Below are positions 45,238 through 55,219 of a stretch of 64,000 nucleotides of DNA, piece after piece (the first letter of the stretch is position 1; each line of letters starts with the position of its first letter). A program made the translations under genes and the position numbers. The stretch is from Thraustochytrium sp. TN22 (taxonomy: Eukaryota; Sar; Bigyra; Thraustochytrida; Thraustochytriidae). The stretch spans positions 50,527 to 114,526 of the forward strand of contig JABLUY010000111.1 of NCBI GenBank assembly GCA_013306675.1, in the 5' to 3' direction. The notes beneath the pieces were generated by a model that was not told where the DNA came from, searched no databases, and was given only the letters and a program-made list of their open reading frames with translations.

Positions 45238-46833
45238 ATGCGCGCCACGGGCGCCGGAGCGGTGCTGCGCTACGCGACCCTGGCCCTGGCCGCCGGCCTC
45301 GCCGGCCTTGCCGGGCGCACCCGCGCCCAGGCCGAGGCGCTCAGCGTGACGCACGTCTTCTCCACGTTCGAGTCGGCCACGCCGGCGGGCCGCTTCGAGG
45401 CGACCGTCGTGCAGCGTAGCTGGGAGGTCGCGGCGGCCAATGCTGGGCCCCGCGTGCACGTGGACCTGATCAACTTCGTCCTGCCCAGCGACCGCGACGC
45501 GGACAGACTCGTCGCTCCGCACAGGATCGTCCAGCTGGAGAAACCAGTGCGCTCACTAGGTGGCGCCGCCGTGCCCGCGATCGGAGAGATCTTCCGCCGC
45601 GCGGACGAGCTCGCCTCCACGGACTACGTGCTCTACACGAACGCGGACATTGGGCTGGCGCCAGACTTTTACGAGCACTTCAGTGCCCTCGTTGCCGAGC
45701 ACGAAGCGCCCACCGAGGCCGCCACGCAGCGGGGCCTCCGCGAGGCGGCACGGCTTTACGCCGGCTGCGTCCAGGCCATGCAGACGACGCTGTCGAACTG
45801 TACCCTGACGCAGCGACTTTGCCAGGCCGACGCAGTCGAGTGGTGGACCAACGAGGGCCTCGGCACACCTAACCACGCGCAAGGCGCAGCCGAGTATTTC
45901 CGCCTCCAGGCGCCGCACGGGCGACTCTGCGAAGCGATGCCGAGCACCGCTGCCAATGCAGAACGCGCGGCCAAGATTGAAACTGCCGTGGCGACCTACC
46001 GAAGCTCGGAGCTGCGCCTGGCGCCCTTGGCCGGGACCATCACGCGCGTCAATCTACCCGACAAAGCTGTCCAGCGACTCATGGAGGAGGCCAGCAAGCG
46101 CACCACGGGCCCGGAGGTCATCGACGCCGCCCTCGCGGCGGCCTTGCGGTCGGCCGGCGAGCGGCATCCGGGAAATGACTGCTTCTTCTTCCGTCGGGGC
46201 CGGTTGCCTACGGCGATCGGCCGCTTGGCGCACCCCATGGGCATGCGGCCCTGGGGTCTGTGGGTCGCGGACGAGTTCAAGTACGGCGACACGTCGGTCA
46301 CGGGGCCGCGCGCGTGGCGGCGCGTCCAGGGCGCCCCAGAGAGTCCATGGACCTTTCACCTCGGCGTCTCCCAGGACAAGTGGAAAGTGCAGGCGCACAG
46401 TCCCGCAGGCGCCGCCTTCGTGCTGTCTCTTGCGGCGCGCTGGTTCGCCGCGACCGAGGGCCGCTACGGCACGCTCTTCACGGACGTTCCGTGGTACTGC
46501 CAGTCCGCGGACCGCTGGCGCGAGCCGCGCTTCTGCCAGGCCGACCTGCCGGCACTGTGCCGCGGCCGCGCGCACCTGGCCTGCGAGCGCTTCGAGCTGG
46601 CCGCCCTGCGCGAGCCGCAGGCCTACGTGCGCGCCTGCCGCGCCAAGCGCCCGCCGGCGAGGACTGTCAACTTGAACACGCGCGCCTTTTGCGCGATGCT
46701 GGAAGGGAAAAACGGTCCTGCGTTGCGCACGCCGCGGCGGGCCGCCCCTAGTTGGCAGACGCAGGACCTCTCCGCGCAGCACCTGCGCGAACGGCTCATG
46801 GATGTCCACAAGCCATCTCCTGACCGCGGGTGA
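45238..46833 (+). CDS. Secretory-pathway glycosyltransferase-like protein (tentative)
   Basis: The protein has 531 residues with an N-terminal signal peptide (1-30, ending in GRTRAQ). The segment STDYVLYTNADIGLAPDFYE (127-146) resembles the nucleotide-sugar-binding strand and DxD-like site of GT-A-type glycosyltransferases. PRVHVDLINFVLPSD precedes it as an early strand. PTAIGRLAHPMGMRPWGLWV and a Cys-rich C-terminal third suggest a lumenal, disulfide-bonded domain. No specific enzyme is recognised and the substrate is unknown. The ATG at 45238 is chosen because it starts the signal peptide; the open frame extends to 45010 through the duplicated upstream DNA. Confidence 0.5.
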   Translation: MRATGAGAVLRYATLALAAGLAGLAGRTRAQAEALSVTHVFSTFESATPAGRFEATVVQRSWEVAAANAGPRVHVDLINFVLPSDRDADRLVAPHRIVQLEKPVRSLGGAAVPAIGEIFRRADELASTDYVLYTNADIGLAPDFYEHFSALVAEHEAPTEAATQRGLREAARLYAGCVQAMQTTLSNCTLTQRLCQADAVEWWTNEGLGTPNHAQGAAEYFRLQAPHGRLCEAMPSTAANAERAAKIETAVATYRSSELRLAPLAGTITRVNLPDKAVQRLMEEASKRTTGPEVIDAALAAALRSAGERHPGNDCFFFRRGRLPTAIGRLAHPMGMRPWGLWVADEFKYGDTSVTGPRAWRRVQGAPESPWTFHLGVSQDKWKVQAHSPAGAAFVLSLAARWFAATEGRYGTLFTDVPWYCQSADRWREPRFCQADLPALCRGRAHLACERFELAALREPQAYVRACRAKRPPARTVNLNTRAFCAMLEGKNGPALRTPRRAAPSWQTQDLSAQHLRERLMDVHKPSPDRG

Positions 46834-47139
46834 GCGAGTTAGATTGCGAGCGAGGGAGCGCGCTAGCTAGCTAGCAAGCAAGCGAGCGTGCTCCTAGCTA
46901 GCTAGAGCTAGCAGAGGCAGTAGGCGGCGACAAGAAAATTTCAATGGTAGGCAGTGTGGGAGCCAGGAGCAGGCGGTGCGCGCCAAGGTTCGCTTTCCTG
47001 CCGAGTGAGTGTACAGTGAACGGGCAAGCGAGCGAGTGAGCTAGGCGAGCTAGCTAGCAGCGCGTTGGCGTGCGAGATTGCAGGCAAAGCAGGGCAGGGC
47101 GACAGAACCTGCTGCGATAGCGAGCGGGCGTCGGCCGCG
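46834..47139. other. Intergenic gap with CTAG/AGCA tetranucleotides
   Basis: The 306-bp gap contains GCTAGCTAGCTAGC and AGCAAGCAAGCGAGC runs at 46861-46915 and again near 47030-47060. No gene. Confidence 0.6.
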
Positions 47140-47381
47140 ATGTTTCCAGGCAAGGGCAAGCCGCTGCCGCCGCTGCCTTCGCAGGACGCGCTGATGCCAG
47201 ACGATGTACCTTTTGCGCAACAGGTGATGGTGCGCAAGCTGCAGGTGCTGCCGCGATCGCAGCAATGCGACGATCAGCGCGTAGAGCTGCAGCAAGTCGC
47301 GGTCGCAGATGAAGCTGGCAACAGTAAACAGCCGTCGCCGCGCCATCTGTCACCACCACCGCCGCGTCAGAGGTCACCACC

Positions 47382-47418
<37 letters not shown>

Positions 47419-49374
47419 GTGCTGCAGCGGCACCAGACGAACCAGAGGTTGGAGCACGTAGAGGATGAGGGTGAGGGGGATGCGGTGCCCGAGCGCCCTG
47501 CGGAAGAAGACGAAAACGCTCTTGCGCTTGCTGCGGAGAACGTGGCACTGCGCGAGGAAGTGGCAGAGCTCAAGCGGGCCTTCGTCGACAACCTGGGTGG
47601 GAAACAGCGCTTCGTACGTGGCAGCCAGTTCCGCGCCATCCCCACGACACCTGTGGCGTCGGGCCGGCGGGTGCCGAGGACCCGGTCTGCGGCCGATTTG
47701 GGCGACCTGGGCGGCTCGAGCAGCGGGCTCAACAGCAGTCGGAGCCACGCGACGACCAGTGTGGGCGGCGAGAGCAGCGCTATGGAGGTCGCGGTGCACG
47801 CGCTACAAATGGGCATGGCGGCAGATGTGTCCGCGACTGAAGGCCTGCTGCTTGTGCAGCACGAACGTGATCTGCAGGTGGCCAAGGGCATGGTGCGCGC
47901 GAAGGAGCAAGAGCTGGAGGCCGTCATGGACCAGCTGCGCACCGCCAAGGCGGCCGAGACTGCGTTACGGGCCAAGGTGAAGCGGCAGGCCGACATGCTG
48001 ACCTCCATGCAGCAACGCGCCGCGCAAGAGGCGACCCATGCGGAGCGGCTGAGGCGCGAATTGAAGGGCGTTTCCGAGAAGCTGCAGCGCGTCGGCGTGG
48101 AGCTGGAGCAGGAGCGTGCCCGCGCCGCGTCAACGCGTGACGCCGCGGCCCGCGCGGCGGTCGTCCAGCACCGCAAGAAGATGCGGCCGCGCGGTGTTCC
48201 CACGGTGGCTGCAAAGAGAACCGCCGTGGCGGACCAGAAGCGGCCCTCGACGGCCCCCGCGCAGGTACTGGCGCTGCAAGACTCGGGCACGCCCGAGCTT
48301 GACACGCGAACCGAGTACCTTCGCGTGATGTTGCGCAGGGCCGAGGATCAGGGCGCGGCGACGCGAAACGAGCTGGTGCAGTTGCGCAAAACGGTGGAGA
48401 ACCGGGACGCCGAGGTGGCGCGGCTGCGCGGGCTTTTGGCGTCGTCGAAGGGGCGCGCCAAGGAGCTGGCGGAGCGCATGTCGAACTACGAGGAGTCGGA
48501 GACCGGCGTGCAGAGGCGGTGCGCACTGCTGGAGGCGCGCATCCGTGACCTGGAGACTAAGTCAGTGCGCGACGAGGAGGCGATTCGGCAGCACGAGCGC
48601 GACGCCTATGAGCGACACGGCCATCTCGAGCGCGCCCTGCAGGACGCGCGTGCTGCGGAGCTCCAGGCGTCGGCGCTTGGGCGCGACTGCGAGGCGGCCG
48701 AAGCAGGCCGCCTGGACCTGGCGCACAAGATGGAAGCGCTGCGCGACGAGATCGCCGGGGCGCGCGCTCTCTCGGAGGAGCTCCTGGAGACCAAAGCGGC
48801 GCTTGCAAACGCCTTGGCGGACCGAGAGCGCCTGGAGAACCTTGTCTCAGCGTCGGCGGCTGCCGGGGAGACTGCGCGCGCTCACGCAGCCGAGGTGCGC
48901 GCGCTCAAGCACCGGCTCGCGGAATCTGCCGCCACGTACAAGCGCGCAATGGAGGAGCGATCGGCGCTGCGCGCGCTCCTGGAAGAAAGTGATTCTGAGG
49001 CGGAGCCTGACGGCGAATTGGTCAACCAGCTTGAGCGGCGCCTTGCGCGCTTCGCGGAGGAAGTCGCCGACGCTCGCCGGAAGCGCATCCCGGCGCCGCG
49101 CATCTCGCTACACGTGGTGAGCCCGACGGTTAACGTCAGCGTGGTGCGGACTGGGGGCGAAGCAGCTTCGGATCCAGTTACCTGTCGCGTCAAGGTGAAC
49201 CGGCGCGACGTCAAGCGATGTGTGGAGGACGGCGTGCTGCCCAAATTTCTCGACGTGTACACGTGCGCCGCGAGCGAGGCACCGCCCAGCGGCTGGCTTG
49301 ATGAAGTCAGCAGCAGCTTGCAGCGCGCTGTCGAGGGCTCGCTAAGTCGCCTGTACCATAGCGGCAACAAGTAA
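47140..49374 (+). CDS. Long coiled-coil protein with polyQ tract
   Basis: The protein has 744 residues, mostly alpha-helical heptads from about 110 to 160 and 230 to 670 (for example LRRELKGVSEKLQRVGVELE). A polyglutamine run near 81-92 is encoded by pure CAG. The C-terminal 90 residues form a separate, partly beta domain with ISLHVVSPTVNVSVV and VTCRVKVNRRDVKRCVEDG, which I do not recognise. A cytoskeletal, centrosomal or flagellar structural role is typical for such proteins but is not proved here. The ATG at 47140 begins MFPGKGKPLPPLPSQ; the upstream frame starts with TTG. Confidence 0.7.
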
Positions 49375-49454
49375 AGATAAGGAGCAGTCTGTCTGCCTGT
49401 AGTGTGCTGTCGAGGAGGACATGTGAGTTGAGTAGAACAGCCTGTACCTGTCAT

Positions 49455-49457
<3 letters not shown>

Positions 49458-49539
<82 letters not shown>
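49458..49539. repeat. Pure (GCA)n repeat, about 27 units, in a convergent 3' region
   Basis: An uninterrupted CAG/GCA run lies between the stops of the coiled-coil gene (49374) and bL12m (49691). It is therefore in one or both 3' UTRs. It is the longest pure triplet array in the window. Confidence 0.97.
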
Positions 49540-49540
<1 letters not shown>

Positions 49541-49690
49541 TATAGCTGCGCCGAAGCGGCACCACAAGCAAGATGGCGAGACACCCAAAAGTGTTTTCCT
49601 CTCCTCTCCTCACCAGATGAGATGAGCTTTCTTGTTTCTTTTGTTTTTGTCCAGCCCTTCCCAAAAGGCATTGTTCGTTTGCTTGCGTGT

Positions 49691-50242
49691 TTAGACCATG
49701 GAGGCCTTGGCGCCGAGCTCCGAGAGGGTCTTGATGATCTCCTCGGCCTCCTCACGCTTGACGTCGTTCATGATGATGCCCGGGGCACCCTCGACGGCGG
49801 CCTTGGCCTCCTTGAGGCCGAGGTTGGCGAGGTTCTTGACCTCCTTGATGATCTTGATCTTGCCACTGGCGTCGAAGGAGTCGAGCTGGATAGAGACGAT
49901 GGGCTTGATCTCCTCGGCCGGCTCCTCATCGGCAGCCGCCGCGGCGCCAGCGTCTGCTGGCGCAGCCATGGGCATGCCCATGGGCATCATCATGCCACCG
50001 GAGGGCATGTCCGGCAGGTTCAGGCGCGTGTTGAGCTCCTCCACGAGCTCCGAGACCTCGAGCAGGTTGAGCGCCACGATGTCGTCGACGATCTTGGCCA
50101 CGGCGGGGCTCACCGCCTTCTTCTCCGGCGCGGCGGCGGCATCCGAGAGCGCCCGCGCCCACGGCATCGCCTGCCGCACCACCGTCTGCTGCCGCTGGCG
50201 GCGCACGGCCGCCATGGCGCCCATCCGGAGGCTGCCCAGCAT
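49691..50242 (-). CDS. Mitochondrial large-subunit ribosomal protein bL12 (L7/L12)
   Basis: The protein has 183 residues. The first 35 or so are basic and Arg/Ala-rich without acids, as expected for a mitochondrial presequence. The N-terminal dimerisation domain contains IVDDIVALNLLEVSELVEEL. A Met/Ala-rich flexible hinge (GGMMMPMGMPMAAP) follows, then the conserved C-terminal domain with IVSIQLDSFDASGKIKIIKE, VKNLANLGLKEAKAAVEGAP and EEAEEIIKTLSELGAKA. bL12 forms the ribosomal stalk that recruits translation factors. The ATG at 50242 is chosen; the frame runs upstream without homology to 51274. Its mRNA converges with the coiled-coil gene. Confidence 0.93.
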   Translation of the reverse strand: MLGSLRMGAMAAVRRQRQQTVVRQAMPWARALSDAAAAPEKKAVSPAVAKIVDDIVALNLLEVSELVEELNTRLNLPDMPSGGMMMPMGMPMAAPADAGAAAAADEEPAEEIKPIVSIQLDSFDASGKIKIIKEVKNLANLGLKEAKAAVEGAPGIIMNDVKREEAEEIIKTLSELGAKASMV

Positions 50243-51105
50243 CTTTGCTGCGACCTGCTCGCTAGCCTGCGCAGCGCGTCGCGTCGCGTCACATCGCATG
50301 CCGCGCCTCTCGTCAGTCCTCTGCGAACGATCCGCCAGTGCGTCACCGCCATCTTGCCGCGCGACCCCTCCTGCTGCGCCTGCCGCCCGCGTCCGCGCGC
50401 ACGCCCGCTGCACCGCGCCGCCACTGGCCGCGCGCGCGCGGGCGGCCGCGGCCCGCGATCCATCCATCCATCTGCGCCATTCCTGCGTGCATGCCGGCCC
50501 GCGCGCCGCCGCCGGGGCTGCCGCTGGCCCTCGCGCCGCAGCACCGCGCCCGCGCGCCGCGCGCCGCCCGCCGCCGCCGCCGCCACCTACCTCGCGCGCC
50601 CGTCGCTCGCCGCGCCGCCGGAGTAGTCGCCGCTGTCGCTGCTCTGCCACCGATGCCGCGCAGCGCCTGCCGGCGAAGCGGGACCGCGCAGCGCGCCGCG
50701 CGGTACTGCCGCGCGGGACCGGGACCCAGCCGCCTTCCGGGACCTTCACGTCCGGGCCTCCTAACTCTAATCTAAAAGGCAAAGGAGAGCGAGCGATGGC
50801 GAGAGAGACCGTCGCTCGGAGAGAGAAAAGGAGAACGAAGGAGAGAGAGCGACGCGCCGTAACGTAGAGTCGCGATAAGGATACCGCCACCCAAATAATC
50901 CCGGAAACCGGCCTGGCCTGCCAGATTGCTCGCCTGTTATCAACCCGAAGGTGGATGTTTTCACGGAGACTTCTTGCTTTTGCCAAGCCACGACTTGGAG
51001 AGAGAGAACCGGCGCGCGCAGGCTGGTGACGGACGTGCAGGCTGATGACGGCTGACGAGGATGTGGTCCTGCAGAGGCGAAAGGACGCGTCGCAAGAGAG
51101 CGCAG
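50243..51105. other. Divergent intergenic region
   Basis: About 860 bp without a supported gene lie between bL12m and the next plus-strand gene. A CATCCATCCAT run is near 50459-50472 and purine-rich (GAGAGA) DNA is at about 50785-50855. Open frames are GC-driven. Confidence 0.5.
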
Positions 51106-51927
51106 ATGAGCACCGAGGCCAAGGCCCGGCTCGGGCCGCCGGCGCTGGCAGTCGTGGCGGGCCTCGCGGTCGGGGTCGCCGGCATGGCGGCGTGGCTGAG
51201 CTGGGTGGCGCGGTCCAAGAGGAGGACGATACCAAGGCCGCGCTGGGAGGTCGTGCGCGTGGTGGGCTGGGCAAGCGGCGTGCGGAGGGAGGACGTGGAG
51301 ACAGCCGTGGTGAGGCTGGTGAGCGATATCCATGGCGAGGCGCACGCCAGCGGCAAGCGGCTGCTGGTGATCTGGGACGGCGACCAGCATGCGGAGGACA
51401 GCTTTACGAGCGTGCTGGGCGCGCTCGCGGACCAGATCTTGCCTGCACCGCTCTTCGTGGCGCACGCGGCGCAGGACTCGCTTGATCAACTGTGCGAGGC
51501 TGCCGCTTTTGGCTTCCTGCAGCAGGCGAATGCGGTGGACCAGCACGTGGCGCACGAGACCGGGCTGCCGGCAGACGCCCATGTGCGCGAATTCCTCGGC
51601 GTGGTTGCGCCTCCGTTCGACTCGTATGACGAGCTTGCGCTCCATTCGCTTCGCTGGCTCCGCGACCACTGCGGCGCTACCCGTGCGAGGGTGGTCTGTA
51701 TCGGTGGCGCGAGCTGCGTCGAGTTCGAGATTTACGCCGCCCACCGCGGCGATCTGGCCGGACTCCGCCTTGACTTCCTTCGCCTTGGCCCGGACTATGC
51801 CCGCACGACGCGCGCTGGCGTTGTTCAGCCTGTCGTCGACCTGAACCACCTCGGCCCATCCGAGCACATGACCATGACCTGGGTCGACCCTTTCGCCGCG
51901 CGCGACGATCGAGGTCAAAAAATGTAA
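51106..51927 (+). CDS. Hypothetical single-pass membrane protein
   Basis: The protein has 273 residues. An N-terminal TM helix (11-35, ALAVVAGLAVGVAGMAAWLSWV) is followed by basic residues RSKRR, which suggests the globular part is cytosolic or in the organelle matrix. The domain has RLLVIWDGDQHAEDSFTSVL, FVAHAAQDSLDQLCEAAAFG and RVVCIGGASCVEFEIYAAHR, resembling an alpha/beta Rossmann-type fold. I do not recognise the family. An in-frame ATG at 51061 would add 15 residues. The stop is 340 bp before the helicase start. Confidence 0.6.
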   Translation: MSTEAKARLGPPALAVVAGLAVGVAGMAAWLSWVARSKRRTIPRPRWEVVRVVGWASGVRREDVETAVVRLVSDIHGEAHASGKRLLVIWDGDQHAEDSFTSVLGALADQILPAPLFVAHAAQDSLDQLCEAAAFGFLQQANAVDQHVAHETGLPADAHVREFLGVVAPPFDSYDELALHSLRWLRDHCGATRARVVCIGGASCVEFEIYAAHRGDLAGLRLDFLRLGPDYARTTRAGVVQPVVDLNHLGPSEHMTMTWVDPFAARDDRGQKM

Positions 51928-52266
51928 ACGCTAATCTGTTCGTTTTCTGTGTTTGAGTTTTTGCATCATCCGCCACCGCGCCGCGTAGCTTCGGGTCCTG
52001 CCTCCAGGGAGCTCGCCTGCTCGACCGGCCGAGCCGTGCAGTCACGGTGGCTGCAGCCGCCGCGGCCGCGGCCCGCGAGGGTTAGGCCCGTTCTTGGCTC
52101 GTTTGGGCCCGAAACACGGGACTCTCAGAACGACTGGAGAGCAGAACTCCGATTGCGCGTGCGCGCGAAAGGCGACGGCTCGGGCGGCGGCGGCGTGAGC
52201 GGCGCGGTCGGTGGCGCGACGTGCGGCGTGCGGGCCGAGAGGGCAGCCGAAGTTCTGCAGGGCGCC
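51928..52266. other. Intergenic gap upstream of the DEAD-box helicase
   Basis: No gene is seen. The helicase frame is open upstream to 51949, but the sequence before the ATG at 52267 shows no conservation. It probably contains the promoter and 5' UTR. Confidence 0.5.
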
Positions 52267-53826
52267 ATGGCGAAGCGGCCGCGGTCCGAGGAGATGGGCG
52301 CGGTGGCGCTCAAGAAGGCCAAGGCCAAGGGCACCAAGAAGGCCGTGAAGAAGGCCGCCGCGGAGGACGAGGAGCACGAGGAGGTGGTGGTGGCCGAGAC
52401 GAAGAAGAAGAAGCAGGCGGACACGCGGCAGACGTCGTCCGAGGGAAGCGGTGAAGAAGAGGATGCGCAGGCACAGCGGGATGATGATGTTGAGGAGGAG
52501 AAGGCGGGCGCGACGGCGGAGGAGGAGGAGACCAAGGCGCGGTTCGCGGACCTGGGCGTGCACGAGGAGCTGTGCAAGTCGGCGGCGGCGCTCGGGTGGG
52601 AGTACGCGACGGAGATCCAGCGGCAGGCCATCCCGTACGCGCTGCAGGGGCGCGACCTGATTGGGCTCGCCGAGACTGGCTCCGGCAAGACGGGCGCCTT
52701 CACTGTGCCAATGCTGTGCCAGCTGCTGGACCACCCGGCGCGGCAGGTCTTCGGCCTGGTGCTGGCGCCAACGCGCGAGCTGGCCTTCCAGATCCACGAG
52801 GTGGTGCAGGGACTTGGCACGCCGCTGGGTGTCAAGGCGTGCTGCATTGTGGGCGGCATCGAGCGCGTGGCGCAGGCCGTGGCGCTGGCCAAGAAGCCGC
52901 ATATCGTCATTGGCACCCCGGGCCGCGTCGTGGACCACCTGGAGAACACGAAGGGGTTCACGCTGGACACGGCGCGAGTACTGGTCCTCGACGAGGCCGA
53001 TCGCATGCTGTCGATGGACTTCGAGGAGGAGATCAACTCAATTCTGCAGGCCATGCCGCCGCGCGGCACGCGGCAAACCTTCCTCTTCAGTGCAACCATG
53101 ACTAGCAAGGTGGTGAAGCTGCAGCGCGCGTCGCTGGAGAACCCCGTCAAGGTGGAGGTGTCCGCGTCCAAGTACCAGACGGTCAAGACGCTCGAACAGA
53201 ACTATTTGCTCGTGCCGGCGCGCTTCAAGGACACCTATATGGTCTTTGTGCTGAACGAGCTTGCCGGCCAGACTGCCATCATCTTCGTGTCCACCTGTAA
53301 CAACGCCACACGGCTGGCGCTCATGCTGCGCAACCTCGGCATAGGCGCCACGGCGCTGCACGGCCAGATGCACCAGACCAAGCGCCTCGGCGCGCTCAAC
53401 CGCTTCAAAACGCAGGGCAACAACGTGCTCGTGGCCACCGATGTGGCGGCACGCGGGCTTGACATCCCCTCGGTTGACCTCGTCGTCAACTACGACGTGC
53501 CGTCCAATGGCAAAGACTACATTCACCGCGTCGGCCGCACGGCGCGCGCCGGCAAGGCCGGCCGCTCCGTCACCATGGTTACTCAGTACGACGTCGAGGT
53601 CTACCAGCGCATTGAGACCATGCTGCGCAAGAAGCTCCCGGCGTTTCCCGCGCAAAAGGACCTCGTCATGATCCTCAACGACCAGGTGGCCGAGGCCTCG
53701 CGGCAAGCGGTCATGCAGATGCGCGAAGAGGAGGAGACGCGTGTCAACAAGGCTGCCAAGCATGCCAAGAAGAAGGGCCCGAGCAAGGGCAGCAAGCCGC
53801 ACGTCGAGGGCCGCAAGCGGAGGTAA
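52267..53826 (+). CDS. DDX47: DEAD-box RNA helicase, DDX47/Rrp3-like
   Basis: The protein has 519 residues. A Lys/Glu-rich N-terminus (1-90) is typical of nucleolar helicases. The Q-motif region includes FADLGVHEELCKSAAALGWE and ATEIQRQAIPYALQGRD. Motif I is AETGSGKT (135-142), Ia APTREL, Ib TPGR, II DEAD (242-245), III SAT, and VI HRVGRTARAG. The phrase LVPARFKDTYMVFVLNELAG and the C-terminus with DLVMILNDQVAEASRQA resemble Rrp3/DDX47, needed for 18S rRNA processing. The basic tail (KKKGPSKGSKP) fits nucleolar location. It converges on the Siw14-like phosphatase gene. Confidence 0.9.
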   Translation: MAKRPRSEEMGAVALKKAKAKGTKKAVKKAAAEDEEHEEVVVAETKKKKQADTRQTSSEGSGEEEDAQAQRDDDVEEEKAGATAEEEETKARFADLGVHEELCKSAAALGWEYATEIQRQAIPYALQGRDLIGLAETGSGKTGAFTVPMLCQLLDHPARQVFGLVLAPTRELAFQIHEVVQGLGTPLGVKACCIVGGIERVAQAVALAKKPHIVIGTPGRVVDHLENTKGFTLDTARVLVLDEADRMLSMDFEEEINSILQAMPPRGTRQTFLFSATMTSKVVKLQRASLENPVKVEVSASKYQTVKTLEQNYLLVPARFKDTYMVFVLNELAGQTAIIFVSTCNNATRLALMLRNLGIGATALHGQMHQTKRLGALNRFKTQGNNVLVATDVAARGLDIPSVDLVVNYDVPSNGKDYIHRVGRTARAGKAGRSVTMVTQYDVEVYQRIETMLRKKLPAFPAQKDLVMILNDQVAEASRQAVMQMREEEETRVNKAAKHAKKKGPSKGSKPHVEGRKRR

Positions 53827-54028
53827 CGGTGGCGACAAGAACAATTTGCAGACGGAGCAAGTCAATCATCATGTTCTCTTTCTTTCACAGACAAGCCAAC
53901 CACACACCCACCGGCTGGCTGGCATTTCCTTTAACTCCTGCCTCTTGATTTTCTTTCTTTCCTTCCTTCTTTCTTCTTCAACGTTTTTGTTTGCTGTGAC
54001 CGGGACGGTGTCTGCTGCGTTTTCTTGG

Positions 54029-54808
54029 TCACACCTTTTCGACTAGACTTGCCGGGAGCCAGGCAGGCAAATGCTCGCGCTCTTTGGGCGTAAAGTCCAT
54101 GGTGAAAAATTCCATGAGCTGATGGTCCAAAAGGCGGACGCTTTGCTTGCAAAAACGCGAATACTCCTGGAAGATGCCGCTCAGCGCGTAGCCCTGCAAC
54201 TTTCGCAGGCACCCCACGAGCGTTCCCGTGCGATGCTTGCCCTTGTCGCAGTGAATAAGTACCGGATGGTTGCGCACATCCAGGATTTCGCGCAGCGCAT
54301 CGCGGATCGACTCCGTGGCCATCTGGCTAAAGGGCTCCTTCTGGCCCTCGAGCGGGAAGCGGACCACGCGGATGCCATTCTGCGCCACGAAGAGGCGGTT
54401 CTCCTCTCCGATCTTGAGCTCCTTGGCCTCTTCTGCCGACAGGCAAATCATCGTTCTGATCTGCAGGTGTTTGATAAAGGAGAAGTTCTTCGCGTTCGGG
54501 TAGCCGCTGCGGAAGACCCCTTTGGCCACCATGGCGAAGTTGAGTGGCGGGATGAGCAATTTCTCGCGGCTCACCTGCGGCACGTCCAGAAAGACCTCCT
54601 CCTCGTCCTCCTCCTCGTGTTCCTCGTCCCCGTGTTCCTCGTCCTCGTCCTCGTGCCGCCCGTCTTCCTCCTTGCCCCCGTCCTCGTCCTCCTCGTCGTG
54701 CTCCAGCGGCATGCTTCTGCCGTCTCGGCCGCCCGCCGCGGCCGCCTCCGCCTCCCCTGGCGCGGCGAGCGCAAGGGCCGCGGCGGCCGCCCCAGCGGCC
54801 GCCTCCAT
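54029..54808 (-). CDS. Siw14/PFA-DSP-like atypical dual-specificity phosphatase
   Basis: The protein has 259 residues. An Ala-rich and then strongly acidic N-terminal extension covers 1-75. The plant-and-fungal atypical DSP domain begins with LLIPPLNFAMVAKGVFRSGY (85-104), continues with RTMICLS, and has the P-loop HCDKGKHRTG at 186-195 with catalytic Cys187 and Arg193. This form of the CX5R loop is typical of Siw14, which hydrolyses inositol pyrophosphates. The downstream WxxxSIxxEY-like helix reads GIFQEYSRFC. The start ATG is at 54808; the acidic stretch may be disordered. Confidence 0.88.
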   Translation of the reverse strand: MEAAAGAAAAALALAAPGEAEAAAAGGRDGRSMPLEHDEEDEDGGKEEDGRHEDEDEEHGDEEHEEEDEEEVFLDVPQVSREKLLIPPLNFAMVAKGVFRSGYPNAKNFSFIKHLQIRTMICLSAEEAKELKIGEENRLFVAQNGIRVVRFPLEGQKEPFSQMATESIRDALREILDVRNHPVLIHCDKGKHRTGTLVGCLRKLQGYALSGIFQEYSRFCKQSVRLLDHQLMEFFTMDFTPKEREHLPAWLPASLVEKV

Positions 54809-55219
54809 GGCTGCCCGGCCTGCCGCCGCCGCGCGCGCAAGCAGTTTCCGGGCTCTGTTCGACGACGGAAAGCGTCGCCGCCGCCGCCACGTGCGGCGGC
54901 GCCTGGCGCCCGACAGGCAGGACGCGCGGCAGCTGCTCTCTCTTTATGAAAGCAAGGATGGATGGAAGACCACCAGCAGCGACAAGCGCGAGGCGCAATG
55001 CAATCAGCTTCGGGAACGAAAGCTCCAGTTGCTGCTCGCAGACTCACAGACTCGCGAACTCGCGAGCGAAGCGGTCAACCTTCGTGAGTGCCGAAGCGGT
55101 CAACCTTCGTAAGTGCCGAAGCGGTCAACGTCCGCGAGTGCCGAAGCGGGCAACCTCCGCGGGTACCAAAGTGGCCGCGCCCAACATGGAACACACAACA
55201 CAGATCAAGCATCAATCTA
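54809..55219. other. Intergenic gap with a 25-bp tandem repeat
   Basis: Apart from the repeat at 55069-55168 no gene is seen. It lies between the start of the Siw14-like gene and the stop of the DRC12-like gene, both on the minus strand. Confidence 0.6.
55069..55168. repeat. 25-bp tandem repeat, four units
   Basis: Unit GAAGCGGTCAACCTTCGTGA plus GTGCC is repeated at 55069, 55094, 55119 and 55144 with a few substitutions. The AAGCGGTCAAC core is kept in three units and changed to AAGCGGGCAAC in the fourth. Confidence 0.95.
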
